From an uncultured Pelagibacteraceae bacterium (GTDB lineage: Bacteria > Pseudomonadota > Alphaproteobacteria > Pelagibacterales > AG-422-B15): a DNA stretch of 35,611 nucleotides. Position 1 is the first letter of the stretch. Every line of letters starts with the position of its first letter. The stretch covers positions 1-35,611 of the forward strand of contig CACDOH010000009.1 in NCBI GenBank assembly GCA_902554325.1. Reading direction: 5' to 3'. Positions 28,451-35,611 of the stretch are shown here, one piece after another. A model generated the notes under the pieces. That model was not told the DNA's origin. It made no database searches and saw nothing but the letters and a program-made list of their open reading frames with translations. The translations under genes were made by a program, and so were the position numbers.

Positions 28451-28488
28451 TTAGCTCAGTAAATGTATTTAATTCATTTACTGGCTAA
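28451..28488 (+). repeat. Strong hairpin between glnII and glnA
   Basis: TTAGC-T-CAGTAAATG and CATTTACTG-GCTAA pair over 14 bases with one bulged T and a nine-base loop. It lies 19 bases after the glnII stop and ends 20 bases before the glnA ATG. No T-run follows, so it does not look like an intrinsic terminator. It may stabilise or separate the two messages, or control glnA translation. The sequence AAATGTATT occurs in it and again just after it. Confidence 0.7.
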
Positions 28489-28508
28489 ATGTATTGGGAA
28501 ATATTTTA

Positions 28509-29918
28509 ATGACAACGGTTAATGACGCTTTAAAGAAAATCAGAGATGGCGGGGTAAAGTACTTGGACCTTAGGTTCACTGACCCTAGAGGTAAACTCCA
28601 ACATTTGACGATGGATTGCTCTGTTGTAGATGAAAGTCTATTGAAAGAGGGTGTTTTTTTTGATGGGTCTTCAATAGCTGGTTGGAAAGCTATTAATGAG
28701 TCTGACATGGTGCTTAGGCCAGACTTATCAACCACAGTGATGGATCCATTCACAGCTCAACCTACAATGATGGTGTTCTGCGATATCCTTGATGCCGTAA
28801 CCAAAGAGTCTTACGAGAGAGACCCGAGAGGTACTGCAAGAAAAGCCGAGGAATTTGTAAAAAGCAGTGGTGTTGGTGACACTGTTTATATTGGACCAGA
28901 AGCTGAATTTTTTGTGTTTGATGATGTTAAATTTCAGGTTGATATGAATAAATCAATGTTTGAAATTGATAGCACTGAAGGACCGTATAACTCTGGAAAG
29001 AATTATGAAAGTGGTAATTTGGCTCATCGACCAGGTGTAAAAGGGGGTTACTTTCCTGTTCCTCCTGTAGATAGCGCTCAAGACATAAGAACTGAGTTTC
29101 TAGAAGAGTTAAAAAATTTAGGTTTAAAAATGGAGAAACATCACCACGAGGTTGCTCCAAGTCAACATGAATTAGGTCTTTTGTTTGATACCTTGCTGAA
29201 ACAAGGTGATGCAATGCAACTTTATAAGTACGGAGTTCACATGGTTGCAAACGCTTTTGGGAAAACTGCAACATTTATGCCTAAGCCTGTTAAAGGCGAT
29301 AACGGTACAGGCATGCATACGCATCAATCAATTTGGAAAAATGGAGAGCCTTTATTTGCAGGCGATAAATATGCAGGCCTATCAGATATGGCTTTAAACT
29401 ATATTGGCGGAATAATAAAACATGGCAAGGCCCTTAACGCTTTTACAAACGCTAGCACAAATAGTTACAAAAGATTAATACCTGGCTTTGAAGCCCCTGT
29501 AATATTAGTTTACTCAGCGAGAAACAGGTCGGCATCATGCAGAATACCCGTATCTAATAGCCCTAAAGGTAAAAGAGTAGAAGTAAGATTTCCTGATCCT
29601 TCAGCAAATCCTTACTTAGCTTTTTCTGCAATGCTGATGGCTGGAATGGATGGCATAAAAAATAAAATTGATCCAGGAAAAGCAGCAGATGAAGATCTCT
29701 ATGAGCTTTCGGATGCTGAAGTAAAAAAATTGCCAACTGTATGTGGATCTCTAAGAGAAGCTCTAGACTGCGTTGATAAAGATAGAGGATTTTTAACTGA
29801 AGGTGGCGTATTCACAAATGATCAAATTGATGGGTATATTGAACTAAAAATGGAAGAAGTGTACGACCTAGAGCATTCCCCTCACCCAATTGAATTTAAA
29901 AACTATTTCAGCGTTTGA
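28509..29918 (+). CDS. glnA: Type I glutamine synthetase
   Basis: Dodecameric bacterial GS. With the ATG at 28509 it has exactly 469 residues, the family length. Motifs are FDGSSIAGW (51-59), the metal-ligand stretches GPEAEFFVF (129-137) and HHHEVAPSQHE (211-221), the ATP-site KPVKGDNGTGMHTH (259-272), and NRSASCRIP (339-347). Y398 in DEDLYELSDAE matches the adenylylation tyrosine of E. coli (Y397), so it can be controlled by GlnE and PII. A TTG at 28494 in frame gives five more residues but has no support. GlnB and GSII lie just upstream. Confidence 0.97.
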   Translation: MTTVNDALKKIRDGGVKYLDLRFTDPRGKLQHLTMDCSVVDESLLKEGVFFDGSSIAGWKAINESDMVLRPDLSTTVMDPFTAQPTMMVFCDILDAVTKESYERDPRGTARKAEEFVKSSGVGDTVYIGPEAEFFVFDDVKFQVDMNKSMFEIDSTEGPYNSGKNYESGNLAHRPGVKGGYFPVPPVDSAQDIRTEFLEELKNLGLKMEKHHHEVAPSQHELGLLFDTLLKQGDAMQLYKYGVHMVANAFGKTATFMPKPVKGDNGTGMHTHQSIWKNGEPLFAGDKYAGLSDMALNYIGGIIKHGKALNAFTNASTNSYKRLIPGFEAPVILVYSARNRSASCRIPVSNSPKGKRVEVRFPDPSANPYLAFSAMLMAGMDGIKNKIDPGKAADEDLYELSDAEVKKLPTVCGSLREALDCVDKDRGFLTEGGVFTNDQIDGYIELKMEEVYDLEHSPHPIEFKNYFSV

Positions 29919-29985
29919 TTGTTTACGTAATTATTGAAATTTTCTTAAATAACGTTAATTTATTGTTACTTAAAGGAATTAAAAA

Positions 29986-31161
29986 ATGGAACTAACTACA
30001 GAACACGAGGAATTAAAAAGATCTGCCCTCAGATTTGTTGAAGAAGAAATAAATCCGCATGTAGACGAATGGGAAGAAAATGAAATATTCCCTGCACACG
30101 ATCTTTTCAAAAAACTTGGAGATCAAGGTTTCCTAGGGGTTACAAAACCTGAAAAATATGGTGGTGCCGGCTTAGATTATTCATACGGCGCTGTTTTAAA
30201 TGAAGCCATGGCTCACATTAAATGTGGCGGAGTGCCCATGGCAATCGGTGTGCAAACTGATATGTCAACACCTGCTCTTGCAAGATTTGGCAGCGAGGAA
30301 GTCTGTGAACAGTTTCTAAAGCCATCGATTTCTGGTGACTTTGTATCTTGCCTCGGTGTCTCAGAACCAAGTGCTGGTTCAGATGTTGCCGCAATTAAAA
30401 CGCATGCTGTAAAAGATGGTGATGACTATGTTATCAATGGATCAAAAATGTGGATAACAAGTGGCACTCAAGCTGACTGGATGTGTATGCTTGCGAATAC
30501 TGATAACGTTGCAAAAAATAAACATTTAAATAAATCTCTAATATGTGTACCTCTTAAAGAAAATGGGAAACGCGCCAAAGGGGTAACTATAAATAGAAAA
30601 TTAAAAAAAATGGGAATGCATTCCTCTGATACAGCGGAAATATATTTTGAGGACGTTAGGGTCCCTCAAAGCTATTTAGTAGGAGAAGAAGGCAAAGGAT
30701 TTGTATATCAAATGATGCAATTTCAAGAAGAAAGATTATACGCCGCTATAGCAAACTATACATCATGTGAACTAGCTATTAATCAAACAATTGATTACAC
30801 AAGACAAAGAAAAACATTTGGCAAACCAATCCTCGATAACCAGGTTGTTCATTTTAAATTAGCTGAACTCATGACTGAAGTTGAAGCTCTCAAGGCATTA
30901 ACCTGGAAAGGTATTGATATTCATGTCAACGGAGGCGATTGTACAAAACTTGCTTCTATGTCAAAATTAAAATCAACCAGACTTGCACGAAAAGTAAATG
31001 ACGAATGTCTTCAGTATTGGGGTGGAATGGGTTTTATGGATGAAACTCCTATCTCTCGCGCTTACAGGGATGGACGTCTTGGATCAATCGGTGGCGGTTC
31101 CGATGAAGTTATGCTTGGAATTATTTCAAAGTATTTAGATATATTGCCGGGAAAAAACTAA
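29986..31161 (+). CDS. Acyl-CoA dehydrogenase, AtuD (citronellyl-CoA dehydrogenase)-like
   Basis: FAD-dependent alpha,beta-dehydrogenase of acyl-CoAs, 391 residues. The flavin/substrate motifs LGVSEPSAGSDVA (123-135) and MWITSGTQADW (155-165) are clear. The C-terminal GSIGGGSDEVMLG (366-378) lacks the YEGT glutamate of short/medium-chain enzymes, so the catalytic base is probably on the helix after ERLYAAI, perhaps E262, as in long-chain and isovaleryl types (inference). Stretches such as EINPHVDEWE, MAIGVQTDMSTPALARFG and LQYWGGMGFM resemble citronellyl-CoA dehydrogenase AtuD of Pseudomonas. An AAAGGA ribosome site precedes the ATG. Its stop abuts that of the convergent carboxylase gene without a gap. 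Confidence 0.88.
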   Translation: MELTTEHEELKRSALRFVEEEINPHVDEWEENEIFPAHDLFKKLGDQGFLGVTKPEKYGGAGLDYSYGAVLNEAMAHIKCGGVPMAIGVQTDMSTPALARFGSEEVCEQFLKPSISGDFVSCLGVSEPSAGSDVAAIKTHAVKDGDDYVINGSKMWITSGTQADWMCMLANTDNVAKNKHLNKSLICVPLKENGKRAKGVTINRKLKKMGMHSSDTAEIYFEDVRVPQSYLVGEEGKGFVYQMMQFQEERLYAAIANYTSCELAINQTIDYTRQRKTFGKPILDNQVVHFKLAELMTEVEALKALTWKGIDIHVNGGDCTKLASMSKLKSTRLARKVNDECLQYWGGMGFMDETPISRAYRDGRLGSIGGGSDEVMLGIISKYLDILPGKN

Positions 31162-32799
31162 TTACATTCTCGCTACGCCAAATGTATTTGGCTTTAATTC
31201 TCTTTTATCTCCATCACTAATGATATTTAAACATTCACCTAATATTTTTCTTGTATCTCTTGGGTCGATTATTCCATCATCCCATAGTCTAGCAGAACAA
31301 AAAATTGCTTCACCCTCTTCACGGTATTGGTCAATTATTTTTGTCTTCATGCCTTCTAACATCTCAAGATTTTCTCCATATATTTTTTTAGGGTCCATTC
31401 CTTTTTTTTCAGCTCCCTCCATGGCTACCTGAGCCATAGTTCTTGCGGCTTGCTCGCCACCCATTACACTCATCTTTGCATTTGGCCATGAAAATAAGAA
31501 TCTTGGGTCATAAGATCTTCCAGCCATTCCATATTCACCTGCGCCAAAAGATGCTCCTATTCTTAAGGTTATCTTTGGAACCGTGCAGTTTGTAACTGCC
31601 TGTATCATTTTTGATCCATGTCTGATCATTCCTTTTGCTTCTTCTTTTGTCCCAACCATAAAACCAGTTATATTTTGTAAAAAAATAAGTGGGGTATTTG
31701 ACTGGGAGCAAATCTGGATGAATTGTGTCGCCTTGTTAGCACTTTCAGAAAATATAGGACCATTATTTGCTAGAATACCGACTTTGTACCCTTGAATACT
31801 AGCATGTCCCGTAATCAAAGTTTTACCCCAACCTTCTTTAAACTCTAAAAATTCAGATCCATCAGTAATTCTTGCTATTACTTCTCGGCAGTCATAAGGG
31901 GACTTATAGTCAACTGGAACTACACCTGTTAGTTCATCGGGTGAGTAAATTGGTTCCTTGTAATCATTCTTTTGCGTAGTTTCAAAATCATTATCCCATC
32001 CAATATTTTTCATAACGTCACGAGCAATCTCAATTGCGTGAGCATCATCTTTAGCCATATATTCTGCAAGACCAGATACTGCATAATGTAAATCTGCTCC
32101 ACCAATTTCTTCATCAGTTGCTATTTCACCCAGCGAAGCTCTAAGAAGAGGTGGTCCTGCAAGAAATATCTTAGATCTTTCTTTAACTACTATTATGTAA
32201 TCAGATAAACCAGTTTGATATGCTCCACCGGCAGTCGATGAACCGTGAACTACACCTATTGTTGGGATTCCCATGGCAGACATTTTTGCTAAATTTGCAA
32301 AGCTTCTTCCACCTTTAATAAACATATCTGTTTGTCGAAGCAAATTGGCTCCTGCGCTTTCAATTAATTGTATAAAAGGCAATTTGTTTTCAAAAATCAT
32401 CTGTGCGCCTCTTAGTCCTTTTTCAACCCCCATAGCTGAACTACTTCCGCCTTTGATACCTGCATCTGATACACCAATCATACATCTTACTCCTGATACA
32501 TAACCTATACCTCCAATGCCATTGCCCCAACCAATACTCTTTTCTCCATCATCATCGCCAATCTTGTAGCCAGCTAAAGTTGACAGCGGAAGCCAAAAGC
32601 TTCCGGGATCAAGTAGTTTTTTAAGTCTATCTCGAGGCAATAGTTGTCCCCTTTTTTCAAACTTATCTTTTGATCTGGCTGAGTTATCGGCAATTTTTTT
32701 CTCTAGAGTTCTGACTTCATCTATTAATTTTGCATGATCCTGCTGGTTCTTCTTAAAAGATTTTGAATTGATCATGATTTTTGATTCAATGACTGGCAT
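31162..32799 (-). CDS. Acyl-CoA carboxylase beta subunit, geranyl-CoA carboxylase (AtuC)-like
   Basis: Carboxyltransferase subunit of a biotin-dependent acyl-CoA carboxylase, 545 residues. It shows the two crotonase-like halves: N-terminal GIGGIGYVSGVRCMIG and GSSTAGGAYQTGLSDY, and C-terminal QNITGFMVGTKEEAKGMI and GASFGAGEYGMAGR. The GEIATDEEIGGADLHYAVSG plus LAEYMAKDDAH segment fits geranyl-CoA carboxylase beta (AtuC) better than methylcrotonyl-CoA carboxylase as I recall these families. The biotin-carrying alpha subunit is not in the window. The neighbouring AtuD-like dehydrogenase supports a methyl-branched acyl-CoA pathway. A later start at M9 is possible. Confidence 0.85.
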   Translation of the reverse strand: MPVIESKIMINSKSFKKNQQDHAKLIDEVRTLEKKIADNSARSKDKFEKRGQLLPRDRLKKLLDPGSFWLPLSTLAGYKIGDDDGEKSIGWGNGIGGIGYVSGVRCMIGVSDAGIKGGSSSAMGVEKGLRGAQMIFENKLPFIQLIESAGANLLRQTDMFIKGGRSFANLAKMSAMGIPTIGVVHGSSTAGGAYQTGLSDYIIVVKERSKIFLAGPPLLRASLGEIATDEEIGGADLHYAVSGLAEYMAKDDAHAIEIARDVMKNIGWDNDFETTQKNDYKEPIYSPDELTGVVPVDYKSPYDCREVIARITDGSEFLEFKEGWGKTLITGHASIQGYKVGILANNGPIFSESANKATQFIQICSQSNTPLIFLQNITGFMVGTKEEAKGMIRHGSKMIQAVTNCTVPKITLRIGASFGAGEYGMAGRSYDPRFLFSWPNAKMSVMGGEQAARTMAQVAMEGAEKKGMDPKKIYGENLEMLEGMKTKIIDQYREEGEAIFCSARLWDDGIIDPRDTRKILGECLNIISDGDKRELKPNTFGVARM

Positions 32800-32882
32800 A
32801 GTAAAACTCTAATAATTTCATGTCGTTAGACTAATAAAATATTACACAAAGTAAAGAATCTTGTTTAGTAATAGAGCTGGTC

Positions 32883-34880
32883 ATGAGTAAAAAAAATATC
32901 AAGAAAAAGTCACCTAAAAAAGGAAAGCTAAAAAATAAAATAGTTAGCAAATCAAGTAAAAGTTATACAGCAAAGGATATTGAGGTCCTTGAGGGGTTAG
33001 AGCCGGTTAGAAAAAGACCAGGCATGTATATTGGCGGCACTGACATTTTAGCGATGCATCACCTAGTAAGTGAGGTACTTGATAATTCAATGGATGAAGT
33101 AGTAGCTGGTCATGCTAACAAAGTAGAAATAAACCTAAAAAATAACTCTACTATAGAAATATCTGATAATGGAAGAGGCATTCCAGTCGACAAGCATCCT
33201 AAATTCAAAATACCTGCCGCCGAAGTCATTATGACTACACTTCATTCAGGAGGAAAATTTTCTAATAACAGCTATAAAACATCAGGTGGGTTGCATGGCG
33301 TTGGCATTTCAGTGGTTAATGCTCTTTCGAAAAAATTAACACTTGAAATTGCTAGAGATAAAAAATATTTCACACAAGTTTACCAGCAAGGGAATCCTAA
33401 AACAAAATTAAAATCTTCCTCAAAAGGGTCATTAAAGAAAGGTACAAGAATAATTTTTTCACCAGATACCGAAATCTTTGGTGATGAGGCCTATTTCGAT
33501 GCTTCGATTATTTACAATATGGCCAAAGCAAAAGCTTATTTGATACCCGATGTTGAGATACATTGGTCTTGTGATAAATCTGTCTCAAAAAAGAATGTAC
33601 CCCTTAAAGATAAACTGCACTATTCTGATGGGATCAAGGATTATCTTCATAGCTTGTGTTCACCACAAGATCCAATATTTGAAGATCCCTTTTATTTTAA
33701 TACAAAAATTAGTGACGAAGACGGAAAGATAGAAGGAATTATCAATTGGTTTGATGCCATGGAACCAATAAATGAGTCATATTGCAATACAATAAAAACA
33801 CCTATGGGAGGAACGCATGAAAGTGGATTCAAAACAGGTATATTTAAAGCCTTTAAAGAATTTTCAAAATTAAAATACGAAAAAAAATCATCTCAAATAA
33901 ATCAGGAAGACCTATTTGGATCTTCAGCTTCTATTTTATCTGTATTTCTTGAAAACCCAGAATTTCAAGGACAGACTAAGGAAAAACTTTCCAGTATTGA
34001 ACCGGGAAGAAAGATAGAGAGCAAAATTAAAATATTATTTGAACAATGGCTTACTTCAAAAACAAAATCAGCTGAAGAATTATTTCTATATGCATTCAAC
34101 AGATCTCAATTACGACTTCAAAACAGATCAAATCAAATAATTGATAAAAATATAAAAAGAAAAAAAACAACATTGCCAGGGAAACTAGCCGATTGTTCAA
34201 TAGATGGAAATAAAGGTACAGAAATATTTTTAGTAGAAGGAGATTCAGCTGGAGGTTCCGCAAAGCAAGCAAGAGATCGTAAAACTCAAGCGATTTTACC
34301 GCTGAGAGGAAAAATATTAAATGTAATAAGTGCAGGAAGAGAAAAAATTAATGCTAATCAAGAAATTATTGATTTAGTTCAAGCGATTGGTTGCAAGAGA
34401 GGTGAAAAATTTAATTCAAAAGATATTAGGTATGAAAAAATAATTATAATGACAGATGCCGATGTTGATGGAGCCCATATATCAACATTGCTAATGGCAT
34501 TTTTTTACAAGGAATTCCCAAAACTTATTGATGAAGGGCACTTATATTTATCAGTACCTCCCCTTTATAGGATTACTAAGGGATCAAAAATTTTATATGC
34601 TGTAAATGATAAGCATAAAGATGAAATTATTAAAAAAGAATTTAAAAATAGTGAAGTTAATATTAATAGATTTAAAGGTCTAGGCGAAATGATGCCTGCT
34701 CAATTGAAAGAAACAACCATGTCTCAAGAAAATAGAACATTGTTAAAAGTACAGATTGCGACAAAAGATAAGAAAAAAACGCATAAATCAGTGGACGCTT
34801 TAATGGGCAAAAAACCTGAGTTAAGATTTAAATTCATTGTAGAAAATTCTAAAAAGATTTCAGCAGAAAATATACTTTAA
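32883..34880 (+). CDS. parE: DNA topoisomerase IV subunit B
   Basis: ATPase subunit of topoisomerase IV, which unlinks daughter chromosomes. The 665-residue protein has the GHKL ATP site: E64 and N68 in EVLDNSMDE, D95-N-GRG (95-99), GGLHGVG (135-141) and the QTK loop (364-366). The TOPRIM domain has EGDSAGGSAKQARDRK (452-467) and TDADVDGAHIS (524-534). The sequence SAKQARDRKTQA favours ParE over GyrB, and the length lacks the GyrB-specific insert. A lysine-rich N-terminal extension of about 25 residues precedes the conserved start. The stop overlaps the convergent aldehyde dehydrogenase by four bases. Confidence 0.93.
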   Translation: MSKKNIKKKSPKKGKLKNKIVSKSSKSYTAKDIEVLEGLEPVRKRPGMYIGGTDILAMHHLVSEVLDNSMDEVVAGHANKVEINLKNNSTIEISDNGRGIPVDKHPKFKIPAAEVIMTTLHSGGKFSNNSYKTSGGLHGVGISVVNALSKKLTLEIARDKKYFTQVYQQGNPKTKLKSSSKGSLKKGTRIIFSPDTEIFGDEAYFDASIIYNMAKAKAYLIPDVEIHWSCDKSVSKKNVPLKDKLHYSDGIKDYLHSLCSPQDPIFEDPFYFNTKISDEDGKIEGIINWFDAMEPINESYCNTIKTPMGGTHESGFKTGIFKAFKEFSKLKYEKKSSQINQEDLFGSSASILSVFLENPEFQGQTKEKLSSIEPGRKIESKIKILFEQWLTSKTKSAEELFLYAFNRSQLRLQNRSNQIIDKNIKRKKTTLPGKLADCSIDGNKGTEIFLVEGDSAGGSAKQARDRKTQAILPLRGKILNVISAGREKINANQEIIDLVQAIGCKRGEKFNSKDIRYEKIIIMTDADVDGAHISTLLMAFFYKEFPKLIDEGHLYLSVPPLYRITKGSKILYAVNDKHKDEIIKKEFKNSEVNINRFKGLGEMMPAQLKETTMSQENRTLLKVQIATKDKKKTHKSVDALMGKKPELRFKFIVENSKKISAENIL

Positions 34881-35611
34881 GTTAATCTTTTAATATTCTT
34901 TTCGGTAGACTCTGTAAATGGCGCTGTAATCATTTTTCCAGCATCTAAAATATTCTGCCCCTTTAAAACAGACCTTTTATGACTAAAGTTTTTGAAGCCA
35001 TCATATCCATGGTACGCACCCATTCCACTTGGTCCAACTCCTCCAAATGGCAAGTCGTGCATAGAGAATTGAAATAGAACATCATTCATGACTGCCTGGC
35101 CTGAGGAAGTGTTATCTAAGACATTATTCATTTCTGTTTTGTCATCACCGAAATAATAAAGAGCCAATGCCTTTGGGTTTTTGTTAATGAAGTTAACAGT
35201 TTCATTAAAATTTTTATACGTTTTAACAGGCATTAAAGGGCCAAATATTTCTTCCTTCATTACTTTCATGTCATCAGTTGGATTTAGAATTAATGTAGGA
35301 ACAATCTTGTGATGTTCTTGTTGAGAAAAATCTTCTTGAGCTGGATTAATTTCAATAACGGTAGCTCCTTTTGATTTGGCATCCTGAACTAATTCATTCA
35401 GCCTTTCAAAATGATTTAAATGTATTATGGATGTATAGTCAGGATTATTTTTTATTGTTGGATAATTTTCAGCAACGTGATCCTTTGCATGTTGAACAAA
35501 TTCTTCAGTTTGATCCTCTTGAACAAATACGTAATCAGGAGAAACGCATATTTGACCAGCATTGAGAAGTTTGCCCATCATAATCTTATCAACACTTTTT
35601 TTCATTTTTGC
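34877..35611 (-). CDS. Coniferyl-aldehyde-dehydrogenase-like enzyme, partial (C-terminal half)
   Basis: The reading frame continues to the right edge, so only about 244 C-terminal residues are visible; the upstream half, including the catalytic glutamate region, is outside. The catalytic cysteine is in LNAGQICVSPDYV, and KEEIFGPLMPV and LPFGGVGPSGMGAYHG are standard aldehyde dehydrogenase motifs. The CVSPDYVFV form of the cysteine motif is typical of coniferyl aldehyde dehydrogenase (CalB-like) enzymes, which oxidise aromatic or long-chain aldehydes. The true substrate is not known. The first ATG visible (35605) is internal and not the real start. Confidence 0.88.
   Translation of the reverse strand, partial: AKMKKSVDKIMMGKLLNAGQICVSPDYVFVQEDQTEEFVQHAKDHVAENYPTIKNNPDYTSIIHLNHFERLNELVQDAKSKGATVIEINPAQEDFSQQEHHKIVPTLILNPTDDMKVMKEEIFGPLMPVKTYKNFNETVNFINKNPKALALYYFGDDKTEMNNVLDNTSSGQAVMNDVLFQFSMHDLPFGGVGPSGMGAYHGYDGFKNFSHKRSVLKGQNILDAGKMITAPFTESTEKNIKRLT

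Noticed and set aside
32883..34880. Assignment as gyrB
   Set aside because: The length, the SAKQARDRK TOPRIM sequence and the lack of a GyrB insert favour ParE.
1..35611. CRISPR arrays, insertion sequences, phage or toxin-antitoxin genes
   Set aside because: No regularly spaced repeats, transposase motifs, phage genes or small toxin/antitoxin pairs were seen on either strand.

Overview
The window looks like a chromosomal segment of a low-GC, free-living, probably marine alphaproteobacterium. Two gene blocks typical of that class support this: tig-clpP-clpX-lon-hupB-tRNA-Val-tRNA-Asp facing a nuoA-to-N operon, and nnr/glnB/glnA/parE. The DNA is AT-rich, intergenic gaps are short, start and stop codons often overlap, and many genes lack a clear Shine-Dalgarno sequence. 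I cannot name the genus. No CRISPR array, transposase, integrase, phage gene or rRNA is visible.

Layout. 25-9415 (minus): eleven genes of respiratory complex I, nuoA to nuoK; nuoL, M and N should lie beyond the left edge. 9416-9769: a 354-base divergent gap with no gene. 9770-13087 (plus): five tightly packed genes (SMP-30/gluconolactonase-like, glutathione S-transferase-like, flavodoxin-fold NAD(P)H oxidoreductase, small two-helix membrane protein, BtuF-like metal/cobalamin-binding protein), then a minus-strand four-helix membrane protein. 13578-13738: tRNA-Asp and tRNA-Val. 13788-20353 (minus): hupB with its terminator, lon, clpX, clpP, tig and tRNA-Leu, a proteostasis block. 20588-23374: a very AT-rich accessory stretch with a methyltransferase, an extended SDR protein, a D-2-hydroxyacid dehydrogenase and a 44-residue DUF2256-type zinc-ribbon gene. 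23394-26913: DUF1543-like gene, secreted type-B carboxylesterase, and nnr (NAD(P)HX repair). 27089-29918 (plus): nitrogen assimilation genes glnB, glnII (eukaryote-type glutamine synthetase) and glnA (bacterial type I). 29986-32799: an AtuD-like acyl-CoA dehydrogenase facing an AtuC-like acyl-CoA carboxylase beta subunit. 32883-34880: parE. 34877 to the edge: the C-terminal half of a coniferyl-aldehyde-dehydrogenase-like enzyme.

How the genes work together. Complex I takes electrons from NADH to quinone. Tig, ClpXP and Lon handle protein folding and turnover, and a plausible heat-shock (RpoH) promoter lies before lon. GlnB with two glutamine synthetases makes an ammonium-assimilation unit. 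The AtuC/AtuD-like pair suggests catabolism of methyl-branched (terpenoid-like) acyl-CoAs, although the biotin-carrying alpha subunit is not in the window.

No wholly new defence or mobile system is visible. The observations most worth following are a roughly 160-residue insertion with an internal tryptophan repeat in NuoG, the tRNA-Leu/tig junction, a PII protein with a shortened T-loop beside paired GSII/GSI genes with a strong hairpin between them, and a six-gene insertion splitting the usual hupB-tRNA-nuo neighbourhood.
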